DNA of 64,000 nucleotides from G963667145 sp963667145 (lineage in GTDB: Bacteria > Cloacimonadota > Cloacimonadia > G963667145). The notes under the pieces are model-generated. The model saw only the letters and a program-made list of their open reading frames with translations. It ran no database searches and had not been told where the DNA came from. The first letter of the stretch is position 1. Each line of letters starts with the position of its first letter. The translations under genes were made by a program, and so were the position numbers. Location: positions 930,001 through 994,000 of the forward strand of contig OY762943.1 in the NCBI GenBank assembly GCA_963667145.1. Reading direction: 5' to 3'. Positions 63,401 through 64,000 of this stretch are shown here, one piece after another.

Positions 63401-64000
63401 AAACACGTATATCCAATAGCTACATTGCTTTTTGCACTTGTTCCGAATTCGGTGCTAATAGCTGTAACATAAAACTTCAAAACTGCACCCTTCTTGTTAT
63501 CAGAAACGTTATAAACCTTTCTTTGAGCTTCCGAATTTAATACTTCCCCTATTGGAACATCTCCCACTCCATCCTCGCTAGCTTGTTCATATACTATATA
63601 TTTAGTAATGTCCGATACAGTAGCCAAAGTGTCCCATTCAACAACAATGCTGTCTTTCAAGTTTTTCGTTGCAATTACTCCTGGAGGTCCCGAAAGCAAA
63701 AGATATCCAACATCATAAGAAGTTTGCCAATCGTTAGAAAGATTTGTCCCCTTTTGAGCAGCTACACGATATTCGTATTTAACTCCATCTATGAAAGCCC
63801 CGCCTTTTTTATCAACCAGTCTGTTTGTGGTAACTGTTTGCTGAATAGTATCGGAAGAACTTGTACTTCCAACTTTTGACCTTTGCACCAAATATGCCTC
63901 TGCCACTCCCAAAGAATCCCAAGTAACTATTATGCTGTCTTCATATTCACCGTCAGTTGCTTTTATGTTTTCGACTGCAGGTAATTTAGTATAGCCAGTC
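34519..64000 (-). CDS. Giant Fn3/GLUG surface protein copy 2 (N-terminus outside window)
   Basis: An open frame that runs off the right edge: 9,826 residues are visible, and translation continues in frame from 63912 to the window end (TGYTKLPAVENI...), so no start lies within the window. The architecture equals copy 1: Fn3-like units from the edge to about 42488, then seven GLUG cassettes, then a terminal WEGVIVKQ and TAA. The first visible unit aligns with unit 13 of copy 1 (residue 1226), and every later unit matches its counterpart to unit 79 without gain or loss. If the missing part has the same length, the start lies about 3.7 kb beyond the window and the full protein is about 11,050 residues with a lipoprotein signal. 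There is no frameshift, catalytic motif or sorting domain. The role is unknown; a lipid-anchored adhesive or structural fibre is inferred. Confidence 0.92.
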   Translation of the reverse strand, partial: TGYTKLPAVENIKATDGEYEDSIIVTWDSLGVAEAYLVQRSKVGSTSSSDTIQQTVTTNRLVDKKGGAFIDGVKYEYRVAAQKGTNLSNDWQTSYDVGYLLLSGPPGVIATKNLKDSIVVEWDTLATVSDITKYIVYEQASEDGVGDVPIGEVLNSEAQRKVYNVSDNKKGAVLKFYVTAISTEFGTSAKSNVAIGYTCLDTISNFTASGSSTERTINLSWISSNNSDSTVLYKKKGSTWESFKTLASSEISCKDTNLIVGKRYYYRAQAKKNSGEGITIYSPYVYADTLLTIPTISFDTVTKGDYLSYVRLTWPGLSSSDELRFQIFVFQNVADYNNETNVYDTLAVEENGKSYYEYKHSSVTASSGKFMTGTKYYYKIRTQTTPGGVWSALSMQETGKPYYGWTKTPYPTIESVSKDSIAAIYLKWKANSSAKKFEVLRTFAYPGKEATLNFVVNDTIAKDVQEIFTGHEYSYKVRAINEDCENDTSEWTSPMVGIAKLLPPENVEATKGTVLDTIVVTWNMPKNISNQSYGATKYVVYRSETKDASSMSYVGDTSLTDWDSNSYKTIAFRDVLSTKELGKLYYYGLKATVDAEVSEISVFDSGWAKIPAPTFTAYTAKSGGYNLKPDSIRITWSDPCLLNPASTTYELQYIIGDAVATTVSSIPFTTTDSTWFVDSLNRFKITKVRIRSTRSVFGESVWSEWIETYTAMPTPEISKVITGVSTELRKVKINYICPDDWVDTVCFYREIAGTPSTSSLIYRVANSGEGKAKSFYDTTNVAMAIKYGYRVRYYKYITDLSNASDTICITTPVLPPENLVATQGSYEDKIMLSWDGVQAGAGITISYNVYVDSNLTGDFTDYKNPAANTGLRITGNSGANDGSTATNPEFEVPFGTTLPKGSGVAWFNLVLGRNYTFAVTTNISEVFATSTNDLSVLSETVKGYARISKPKMISASKGADESKITVKWRASNAYKHDELVSYQIYRLNQTTGVTDSSLVMKASDLTKNNDTLTLVQQSGANSLEAKTKYSYKIKASMTASGEITTAHSSLISSDSVVGWLALPSPKNFTASDGLSADSIYLQWKNPNNLTTQIYACDSLSGLWDNQIITVVDSNYSVTISDEKDQGVYKYYGAKFYHPVFGTSSISSTCQDSGYALFSGITVKSVSKGEYLDTIKVVWDTFRNATSYGIQYREKGSSVWNTKDEINERKFSISGINGVSRGILHYVRVRAANDIINRSSNEGYGKIDSGFTQLDSVGGFSATKGDLIDTIRLNWSRVLNAEHYSIYRSENNTNFIRIDTTSNLLYNDATQSLTYGKTYYYKMLAANKLTESLAEKYKNYSPTDTGWMEIPVPQNVTATKGTYDNKVVISWDAINRVGGYVIDTARSNDVNLYAKIDTVLPTSQDEYHAYVNELASGHLERGVRYFFKIRAYTGNRMNTLANANQDNGYIALKAPENIQASKGTSADTITLSFNVSNNLRSLYNYEIERKSTSTGDTSEVSFDANTFKVTSGDSVIVYDVNSLQSSKGYIYTYRVKSKKGQIESIWSSWSDYGWINLDPLTITVANEQDSLMTDSIKISWNTNAQQFSQVNQLKVYYDTTSTPTNGWQSVLVLKASELNKGYLMINTQENTNFSAATMYYFRAKSCYYEDAIEISSAFSALDSGWYKLKAPVITYSSIGESKDTITIRWSAQSDLPHSSLTNMEYIISRGSTPNYKTVTNTYLDDTLNVEEGVTFTYTVTASHPKYLKSAPSKAVVGYAKLITPVLMGVTSSGDSIVTKWTYPKSKLASIDSFFVYKKDSYDAAETYPVGRIKVNIDSSTYSFSDKNCERGKDYYYYVRAYKSGMKLSDTSAVGVAAIDLLAPSISSVSRGEYTNKIVLEWTGTEYSEKYVIIRGTTVSFDPADTIDTVAALPTVYTDNKNGSGLTDGTIYYYKVVSKRGNHLSSESGFMGGYTKLLKPSIDSISQNEETIYLKWNRNGGNSISAARILVGEDIQVTTVKDSASLLVDSTTDLVGLLPNSSSWFVKGKEYYTKLKAYTKVTCVMASNQASEAIEIVSDYSEAKKFFTNISKPSLTVSIDKLDTIQIKWNKIGEDVVSDITVQWTKNGFGSSTDTMTTNIVNNGTDSIGNLKVAYSGSAILEPGVKYAFRIMFKRGEVTSTWSDVKPGWMKLPAPTDFKASKGIYDDSIRFTWNNYRENADTSKDNTYQYFIYYYDGSNYVAIGEPITDKNKFYDITLSMDGIVTRGVMANFRIKGEANSELGISSQNTNLSSDSGHTRLMIPISAGYASDDLENQIKLDWNTLISAAADISAYKDLKVVYQIERRKSSDAFMGNTLASIDSLQQETYIDNKSLDPRYVYYYRVRFYSEVYFDRYSNSSKSSSPWYVIADSGFIVINPPKIKPHSEGTFYTNRVEIEIERALGSDSAYLYREDNSTGTFVLLDTIVYEDNVTAQGAYLFYTDSFNILPGSKYSYYGVALNGSRKSRNGTEFKSYTKLKAPASLRVSDGLYSDRVIAKWDTVSRAEGYFIWVYKETDGTLVDSVEVGNQDSTIDLVKGTLLDIEIGQVYTFKIAAWNNTAIYNSNWIYSDKASDDGYLKFETPGLVTLSKDSTGFIKIEVGYSASGFSLYVFRSADSAGVSETLSNWGDYKKITVSADYDSINKKYVCKDVLSSSSGIAGVRYAYMVQIYKAEMVKAISDTFKTYKSNETGSKLGWSKAEAYSGVLMATQGLSEDSIFVAWYKTEEKRYIDSVAYEWVEYDISTGVLQDSGIVSDTFVSRNARSKDLTSKVKNGYKYKYKIRKKFYKREDATLYTTSDESTNSATGWARLEKPLIKLSVTDSGDFVISEQKGDNIFIVYRDVNGGGKSAGIEVAAGGSFTDSVTYSKYNIGKKIEYTIKTVNRISNLESEISDPLDTFYMLYSPKYVKASEGDHTDKIEVKWQWGTARNALVDSFVVDRYNVASGLKEKEYTFSGSYDPRLSYSGGVPTGTDTCTYNDNADIKQGVKYLYSVRSLRVNPSGVRVSLDSTTAEGYAKFSAPTNLRATENKPDVLLTWDSLKNQGTVDKYFIFYSNTENGVYQNLQATGSYVSTRDTSFEDTELEQGNIRWYKVAAFNSVSDTGMKTAAVKGYALMDPMTGVTCWKGVSADTIKVTWNKLPVYQSYYIEWSLSKEVDADGRFVSKIGKAGAYENSTYTKDSLIIPISADSLRGRKLYIKLWAQNQYGGSDPVLDSGYTKLKPPAGFSISKGTTLDSIRVRFSPRAGNKAESYTIYLSINKSTSTSASAPISITGYSGNDTIIAVETSKKGYYYYGSVQAVSSLDNASSELSTDSGYSRIPAVSSFYLDSLASGSIVLNWTPVVIGVDSVSYNIHRSANNGDFIKIASGYYAALTSGKVKYTDSDCIPGDKCTYYLVSKAWQRPKTSSSEIILSDTSIHKTTYAQIGLVSNFMQDTTSFSENQVNLSWDQRGDIDSYYIYRSSFADRDNANIRIVEITDGNYYHSDASDSISTQSGMLWHYWIRAKKNGNYGLWTPNTTEGLLVYTKPNKTNIVSVSQGISSDTIRVVWNKVDYVSNYILQYRVEETSAWSKISVSEDTFYTLRRDRENLQDGVKYEFRAYSVISINSESPRGSSHGYYGREIVSDTSAISTGFVRFEKIKNFLFQSSADSVKSDTIKMYWDKLSASGIIYRIYRNTTSDATTAEKIAALTDTAVYYDVKSSGEAHPEGGRRYYYWITAEKNSLSETKSEKQIITVIFGTNVGTEHCAWSLLNAPENGWASGKMQANGEDNNPVETFSDSIIIKWDSVQNATTYRVEQKKDIVGSSWTEIVEASNVSDTQYVWDRSSDSQKGYKYKFRVAAKNELCGSSNPVYSSEFTGFAKLSAPRKVEAKQKDNEMGIFLNWDSIPGAEKYVVYQTEDLSKGFVKLAEVSTQEGKTPKDTSDLNPTPGTRRWYRIRAFNSETGGSDSSTIVDTVCPILSPESLSASKGTSTSGITITWALNDRTKGVDGFYIYRVSPGSAGGAGFTASDTVGKVTSFRQSDGEASFIDKLGASVKGGTDTTRSGVKYLYAIRTFKGDVYSDYTPTSSQDTGWIALPTVTGLSVPVVNAGENFSLKWNDSKNIYEDVNYVFKKIKYKEGNFDTTYQYEYNGVRTSDTFVTDNSNRDENGMVYQYFVKAFNSSYVNYSTEDAKVWAESEFASHRGMISTNWSDAVFTGRRFATPMINVRKDKDSLKVDSIYVSWAENPNATSFYFEIDTVSSFSSSLMVPKEIKNEPRTIDSLYYTLSSGLYKTQDYFFRMRVKNQEYTDNIWDSVTSEWSSVDSGWSKLIPPVVKGASRTITDSIGVYWVGWNWKEPVEYLVEYVDASGQTGKKTATEDSLVYRSVFSKGENSITVTTRHISKYGNSNPSSVVKGIGKQPAPEYVSGERPTKGTYLDSICFTIDEASQNISNQVVNYKIYISEDKNSDEISSDDPDKGDYITSDTNVVRLKLNRGFYENQYGAKLYIRVSWAVGEGATIYSEKSVIDSGWTKLKAPTNLDKKSLDAPQNTYATGIIWASSSNSDSTIIWRRHPKTVGDRYIAIDTIASSTNYYVDSLSAESRTKTYQYAVQAINKLDNSESALSTAFSTFVSSIYKISSFSATKGTKSDTIVFSWSGNLDSTFRIQVDTVYPVNSASFVAGLPDLKGSNKEWRLSDNSCQSGRWYYFKIYLEGDENNAESPTYFATDSGYADMGSISRSWVEVTNDTSLISLNIKGSNVGDSAYSEFDATSALNNTWISKVYLKKYNTQTSIYNLLGTMTKSSSVYRDTIKSNFGSVYSYSLEFVNRIEPGKTLYFNTFTTLRKPSTVEWRSSTLSEKNIKIRVTNPETNGKVDSLLLYRTATTKPNENDTIIVAYESGLNPNVITDTTDLIQGLFYTYTAAYYNGETGLSRVSTSKDTAFAKLESPQFISVWDGTNKDSILLTWNKIPDAENGYILYCDTSTAGDWSTKQQVYVGADNTDTTYADENEYEQCKKVYYRVVAKGYDTTSVFTECSTGIGSRAYRGVSDFVAINMPQKGKTQFQFTIPSSVSLDVDYETDKFKKGVKLMRYDVADSTNSVSNSFIVSPSSVNIIKTNNLYTITDNSNPKLKNLYFYKVILRVSGSTSNTNLSNMAKGWVFPPKVENVVATSGKLDTVTVTWDKIAKSTIENDTVTSYSIARCESDGSLIEKVEVKGSDSSFYDYSGNIFSNEFQPGKDYKYYVLANVTIKEDTVVTGVQECNISMTSDSSNIASGWAEMQPLGKPKIEVTKGIITKIAKNYPPEVGTDTTITIKVDMSAKDYQKYSLAYRKVYGSQSQFDSVAYLGGRNITTFNDTILKAGQILHYRFRLGNDHLSENYTDTLAYTNLRPAIALEKVATEESYVQVKITLPENNASVDSILLLRSTTAGVAQDTTIYAGTSASFILLKDSAGVQGKNYVYRSALYNNSTGYSLFGNAADTLGKEISAPTILAVYKGENEDTIKITWSMVEGAANGYKVFRDSTGGDGSDDSKYDSLYQTVDKPLILSKFDTVYGDYTKYPAGKKIHYKIISLGEDKVSGRSSSDYGFLKYGGVKDLKVVGWSNSPKIDTMKMTWSIPSAISWDSIYVSRLTDVDSANCIDTVDAHRISQDELKGYLGSDKVGDYNKYTYVSTSMDLLIGQLYFYRVRVKSSGFLSTPSNIGIGYLDMPKVTGVKATKAIGDSIVVSWNKIPHLLNDSVDYYKVYRYDAVSNKTASIEVSGTKIQLIDYSVSGRSPFISTERGKDYKYYVVGIKDIAQDTVAGSTSSKFLTTLTGDYSDTVVGYSCPDTARIVSISKGTVADSINIKYYSSAYVDKVELYRRGSGETSWGSSAYKTLAVGKTAEDGEENDSEIEYGRVYQYKIVSSKGEYTNTSTEDSGWSLLKSPDSIKILFNGQYSNRIKLQVFSSNSDAYVDTLVLIKYAVTSGQRDTVKIGKPNINSGSYVVEDSQNINQGVFYQYKVAFSNELGVSSYTKALNTQAFAKMDVPTWVSISRSEYVDTIKLVWNKIGAAYKGYRIYRDSVRGTDGSTVTNYEKIFENTAVSDCSEDTIYANKYAYSPGQSIYYTIQAVGYDTVSERSESNYGICKYEGVKDLEFVGPKADSMYFKWSVVTTLVVSKFSFYRFDSIGKVDSINDTYKKEILAYGSNGNYNFADGPASNSLLIGNLYFYRCVVTANNSVSDPSNTAFGYLDMPKVSGVDASAGGEYLTEGVFTRYEDSIKLTWKKISHVVNDSVSYYMITRYVDESNVGVQYKMENGKDTSFTDKVGNTYFSDKTEKGQIYRYTVQACYEISEDTTSNSGSSPFTVDIMSPAGDTVIGYTYPDSVDLVSASQGIYVDSIKVYYTSGIHADSIELERKGSNNIWTRVGLLTTMRSRMSNAVFTDKSSILKAGRNYVYRAKVYLKDLVRISDSITGYTKLGAPKNLKFVRSSQYDYKVGKEDTTGINTIWNTEEDGNGYVIYFDTVTPVRSVGYVASVEKNSAYDTTCFWTPPEFGNAQDSILKYYFVVKTFMIDNDGSRKYSENSNQASGAVVSKSVRGIEAVYNSAVGIKKISVGWDSLPYGYKTSEVQRYCIYQAKNTKSTFELVVSQETQSAKSINIDTSKTPVGNVYFYKVRVYYNNEKDSSVYSPISNGVYPPLGNLNLEASKDSVSQILWFNQISGIASYKIYRAADTIPLELNPVATLSEAEVTALATNGRARWVDNAAQKGKIYYYAIEISKTIPVDGSDFTLSTKTGFDLSSAVYGYIKSEISTVDFDFCAGGIAISWPNNTQNFPVGVNPERYSLKRKVIDGNYSQEEVTSYIIKTQIGSTSDSLYTVKDSSTKIFGEAMTKGNKYDYKLVSTKSSKVADHTMPIESSVMRMSYYYDWDKDSASTNSDYSGTRGKYSDKIELRFNKFKPSRPTGDYDSLGITPDTVSFYKIIRYLAEGDRYSGTADTFRVSDFRKEVNETTGNTIYVLTDYKTNTNNFGNILEGKSYCYAIQGYIDYSAGTIFNSEILESSTVYGFLKLSPMELLKVETHIDSVILGARVVWKLESEVGSRYVIGRDTSSSFATGSATLAENTAICQDTLANEQYLIVLGDTMFIDYNEEKINSAGKVSPFGKLRMGYTYFYRVAKEMGSIGSAVYSEWSNAINYTYGKDADGNYLISTWVDFNDLADQYNSGKITGDISVILFNDISFGSSDSLIPLGNATYPFTGKFNGRGKTITVEAIRDDVANVGIFGVVNGGTIKNLKVLHRKAVSAANGADYVGGLIGQISGVTSVDTVSISMEENFAARIAVGGLVGGGEGVLKAYNDTVAITGTLTGGVYAGGLVGKSVTPSEIVNCEVTAKSIIAGGGTLSPVCAGGMAGQFSGIMKKSNVISASYVGAVSSGNICYAGGLVGYEHSTGSEYNNSTVGNISLGVSAGNNTTAGLEAAAGYMIGYSKAATIDSIIMGNVMNVVANATNEACAGGLIGKFENISGSIKTVKLTLSGDISATSASANSYTGMMIGRVVKISNNSIGKTNEVSTLDGTGRTLKGVATNGVAYIGGVVGNISSTSFNSISVKNVSFSATAEKAYVGGIAGKEEQTGSKYDSIVVATTVKFAEGLKGADTLYVGGLLGSGKTKSMSKIHINANINLTTDFSNKSAILGGLCGEIENASLELNNMNLGISSFKAKVGKNSKIGLVAGDAKIMKTTIDEQTINGINLDDIVVGQGSYVGGFYGVVSVVSSATVDYEANLVMKVTSTSSSTSEPSYVGGFFGKYSGSVASSFVDTFSNISINLAGKGITAGGLAGWAENAQFTDCRLKTSISGVENSGIVLGGLIGKMTGSSTIKKSSVRKISLINADKVGAIVGVMDVDETEGLKYSFSYDVSANNIDTLGLLVGEMRGGQIEASYTLKCDAAIGDSVGNFVGAMYAGAIYNSYSARALQEKRCGIGRGGDTAGAIVSESEILMTGDLLNDPAWALDSTFSYPYLVNNKLEIPTSELSNTLKMEKNSEGYYIITKPIQLDAIGDVRLTTGRSYDKVVDLSDGLKLTNKYIINGNLDFSGYTGYTPIGYYSNSLAFSGELKGNHKSIKNLTITTSKGTGVSVARGVFGYIDGGTVSNIRMVNANVTGSNYTGALCGVLKEGTISQVVIDSSKVTNTSGSGAIVIGTMAGGSIRDVLSRYNKLQSLNGAAGIAGDMTGGRVVKAVSIVDSIVSTTSEAGGITSLAGAGTTIDSCFIIAKEIRGSAVYKVAKNSGATLNNNYTTAETKMVVKGDTTWLIGVDSTGENGGNVFFRGFTKFFGDKYYGFKTSPWAMEVGDRNCPYLLNFENVGKLQMAENDLEGAAKISNNVMEIRSLAGLAMIKGYLTEVDTFRLMNNLTFGDDDDYSNGTGNFDPIPSFERKTFDGQGYCIKGMSINSNEDYLGLFSQLDNSTVKNLALIDCKFVGGSSTKDIGGIAGFVTTSTLEDIYVGESTVDGSLGATAVGSIAGRMSSSELKWSITLKNTIKSSGYAGGVVGRALAGAEVENCVSAIDSLKVTNVQFSRRIAPSIDEGLVNNYAWNGNAYYDKGQDVGKTDMDGSTYAFSSLLMGTFYTSTVNFDARDAWTWTPGDWVCTPKLKGMLATDCDPEVLRFAEGRGTESTPYKIKNVKQLDLIRAFLGKNFQLIENLNFDTEGYNNSDSTGDGNWTPINKFYGTIDGNGYSISGMDIISNEHKNVGFIDETYYVLIHDNGGTAEQAAIIKNLSFYDCNVEARVGNQSAGVVIGVFTKNASSMTKNILVKRCTVKSTSCTGAFFGYSYQNYRNTYLISVDNVVKSSNKTAGGIVGYGINTFLVNCVAINDTIAGTRTDVLNIGRILGDIAGSDDLGNNYAFRRTYLKDLSDGSTSVKLNSGELNGKDGRPTSLLAFGEDFFAERVGIAYGDGWKWPAGSHRVHPVGSNVPPEIDSGTVDWSGVGITSDPHTFTSGSGTELSPYVVLNKNDLTNIKYGVELYYKLGANIELPVEPWTPIGSKDLPFQGSFDGQNYSISGISQITGDDKVSGLFGWIKAYDQNREIKNLAICNSTISGNNNYVGPLAGCDDSEQLKRYNYSNILSYNNNVRGNQNVGGVIGTSGYGKFHKNLVVGGSVVANSGIAGGVLASTNSNGAILDSCVVIMDSIVSKVSPTYGVYGGRVFGKDGATITDCYGWYFTNVKRNDTLYNPRDELDVTRDGKNAFLSDFISIDWWYARGFDLNGTTWKFNSNPTAIMQMAPALYKMEKDTITASKIKLAENSNGEKEISEAYQLNVIKAFPSFKYTFRCSDTATVIKLSDGKWYHDLNGSSAGNWEPIDRFSGTIDGAYGGIVGLDVVASNSYTKQGFIGELTTGTVKNLGIYNSTFAGNSSDIQGAVAGVVSGAATLNYIWSVGNKFSGAPSGKVGGFIGSVTGAPTINNVISAKNQIDTGSIVGGTFGSVTAGNISKIASLGNVLPANAGPVFGSASASYSNVYTDTGSTTIGRDFLSSSYNTYGVITKERDDYLGSSTTAQNHSIWNGTLGYTMGSIGSNSSIRDVEDRHYPTLMAVSLTIDDGFLNPFLGSGTLADPFRIINPITLKCVGHTKYVQEGYYFRQERDINMSSETVDFWPIGLPNTKNSVNRSIAEGGKEGFRGVYDGNGYEIYGLHNSSDSKLANRTGLFAFTTGEGYHGTTGGYDTIKNVVLDSATILNTSTGGDVGGILAYAGSNVVVQNCRVNNSEIKGSGTGSYNVGGIVGKLGDEHALLTKCLSINGKITGSKAGGIVGFIETAYVVSNSVTVGGYITGTSAGAIAGDAAGKTPTDCYYWEGVIVKQ
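42488..64000 (-). repeat. Array of 67 fibronectin-III-like units, copy 2 (units 13-79)
   Basis: The units follow the same pattern as copy 1, with entry motifs such as P-E-N-V-E-A-T-K-G and D-T-I-V-V-T-W, a Y-Y-Y-x-V-R-A strand and a D-S-G-Y/W exit. Each unit resembles its positional partner in copy 1 more than its own neighbours: for example unit 34 shares SKGIYDDSIRFTWNNY-like sequence with SRAIYDDSLRFTWNNY. Boundaries were set by eye. Confidence 0.85.
44945..49820 (-). repeat. Five-unit super-repeat of Fn3-like domains, copy 2 (three periods)
   Basis: The counterpart of the pentads in copy 1: starts near 49820, 48190, 46553 and 44945, again about 1.6 kb apart. Fourth units open with RGVSDF, GGVKDL and EGVKDL. 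Fifth units open with PKVENV, PKVTGV and PKVSGV. The shared pattern means the pentads arose before the two giant genes separated. Confidence 0.7.

Noticed and set aside
1438..63879. Many plus-strand frames of 60-150 codons opposite the giant genes
   Set aside because: They lie wholly antisense to coding sequence with strong domain patterns, have odd compositions and show no recognisable motifs. They are chance shadows.
1239..64000. Phage tail or host-specificity proteins (which also carry Fn3 domains)
   Set aside because: A lipoprotein signal, the lack of any phage structural genes and the long GLUG region do not fit.
1239..64000. Alternative genetic code to explain very long open frames
   Set aside because: dapA ends at TGA exactly where the next gene starts, copy 1 ends in TAG and copy 2 in TAA, each followed by a terminator, and Trp positions in the units read correctly with the standard code.

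Overview
The window is almost entirely occupied by two giant, tandem, co-oriented paralogous genes on the minus strand. They are flanked at the left edge by a short plus-strand operon (the 3' end of dapA, then a PHP-family phosphoesterase). The DNA is A+T-rich by eye, uses the standard bacterial code (TGA is a stop at dapA) and encodes a lipoprotein signal peptide of the LLSC type. This suits a Gram-negative, low-G+C bacterium, plausibly of the Bacteroidota/FCB group, where Fn3 and GLUG-motif surface lipoproteins are common. The phylum cannot be fixed from this window.

Layout: 1-290 is the last 95 codons of dapA (+). 290-1111 is a TrpH/YciV-like PHP phosphoesterase (+), translationally coupled to dapA. 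1166-1200 is a hairpin that can terminate both converging units. 1239-33979 is giant gene copy 1 (-), broken into two overlapping reading frames by a one-base deletion near 21323. With that base restored it encodes a predicted 10,913-residue lipoprotein: signal peptide, then about 79 fibronectin-III-like units (about 8,250 residues), then about 2,640 residues of GLUG-type cassettes. 33980-34518 is an intergenic region holding a strong terminator for the upstream gene and presumably the promoter of copy 1. 34519 to beyond 64000 is giant gene copy 2 (-), 9,826 residues in the window and open at the edge. It has the same architecture, and each of its 67 visible Fn3-like units matches, in order, units 13-79 of copy 1.

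No transposase, phage gene, RNA gene, CRISPR array or dedicated secretion gene is visible. The biological unit of interest is the pair of roughly 1.2-MDa proteins. My inference is that they are lipid-anchored, rod-like surface fibres ending in a beta-helix-like GLUG tip, made by duplication of a whole giant gene and since diverged in sequence but not in domain order.
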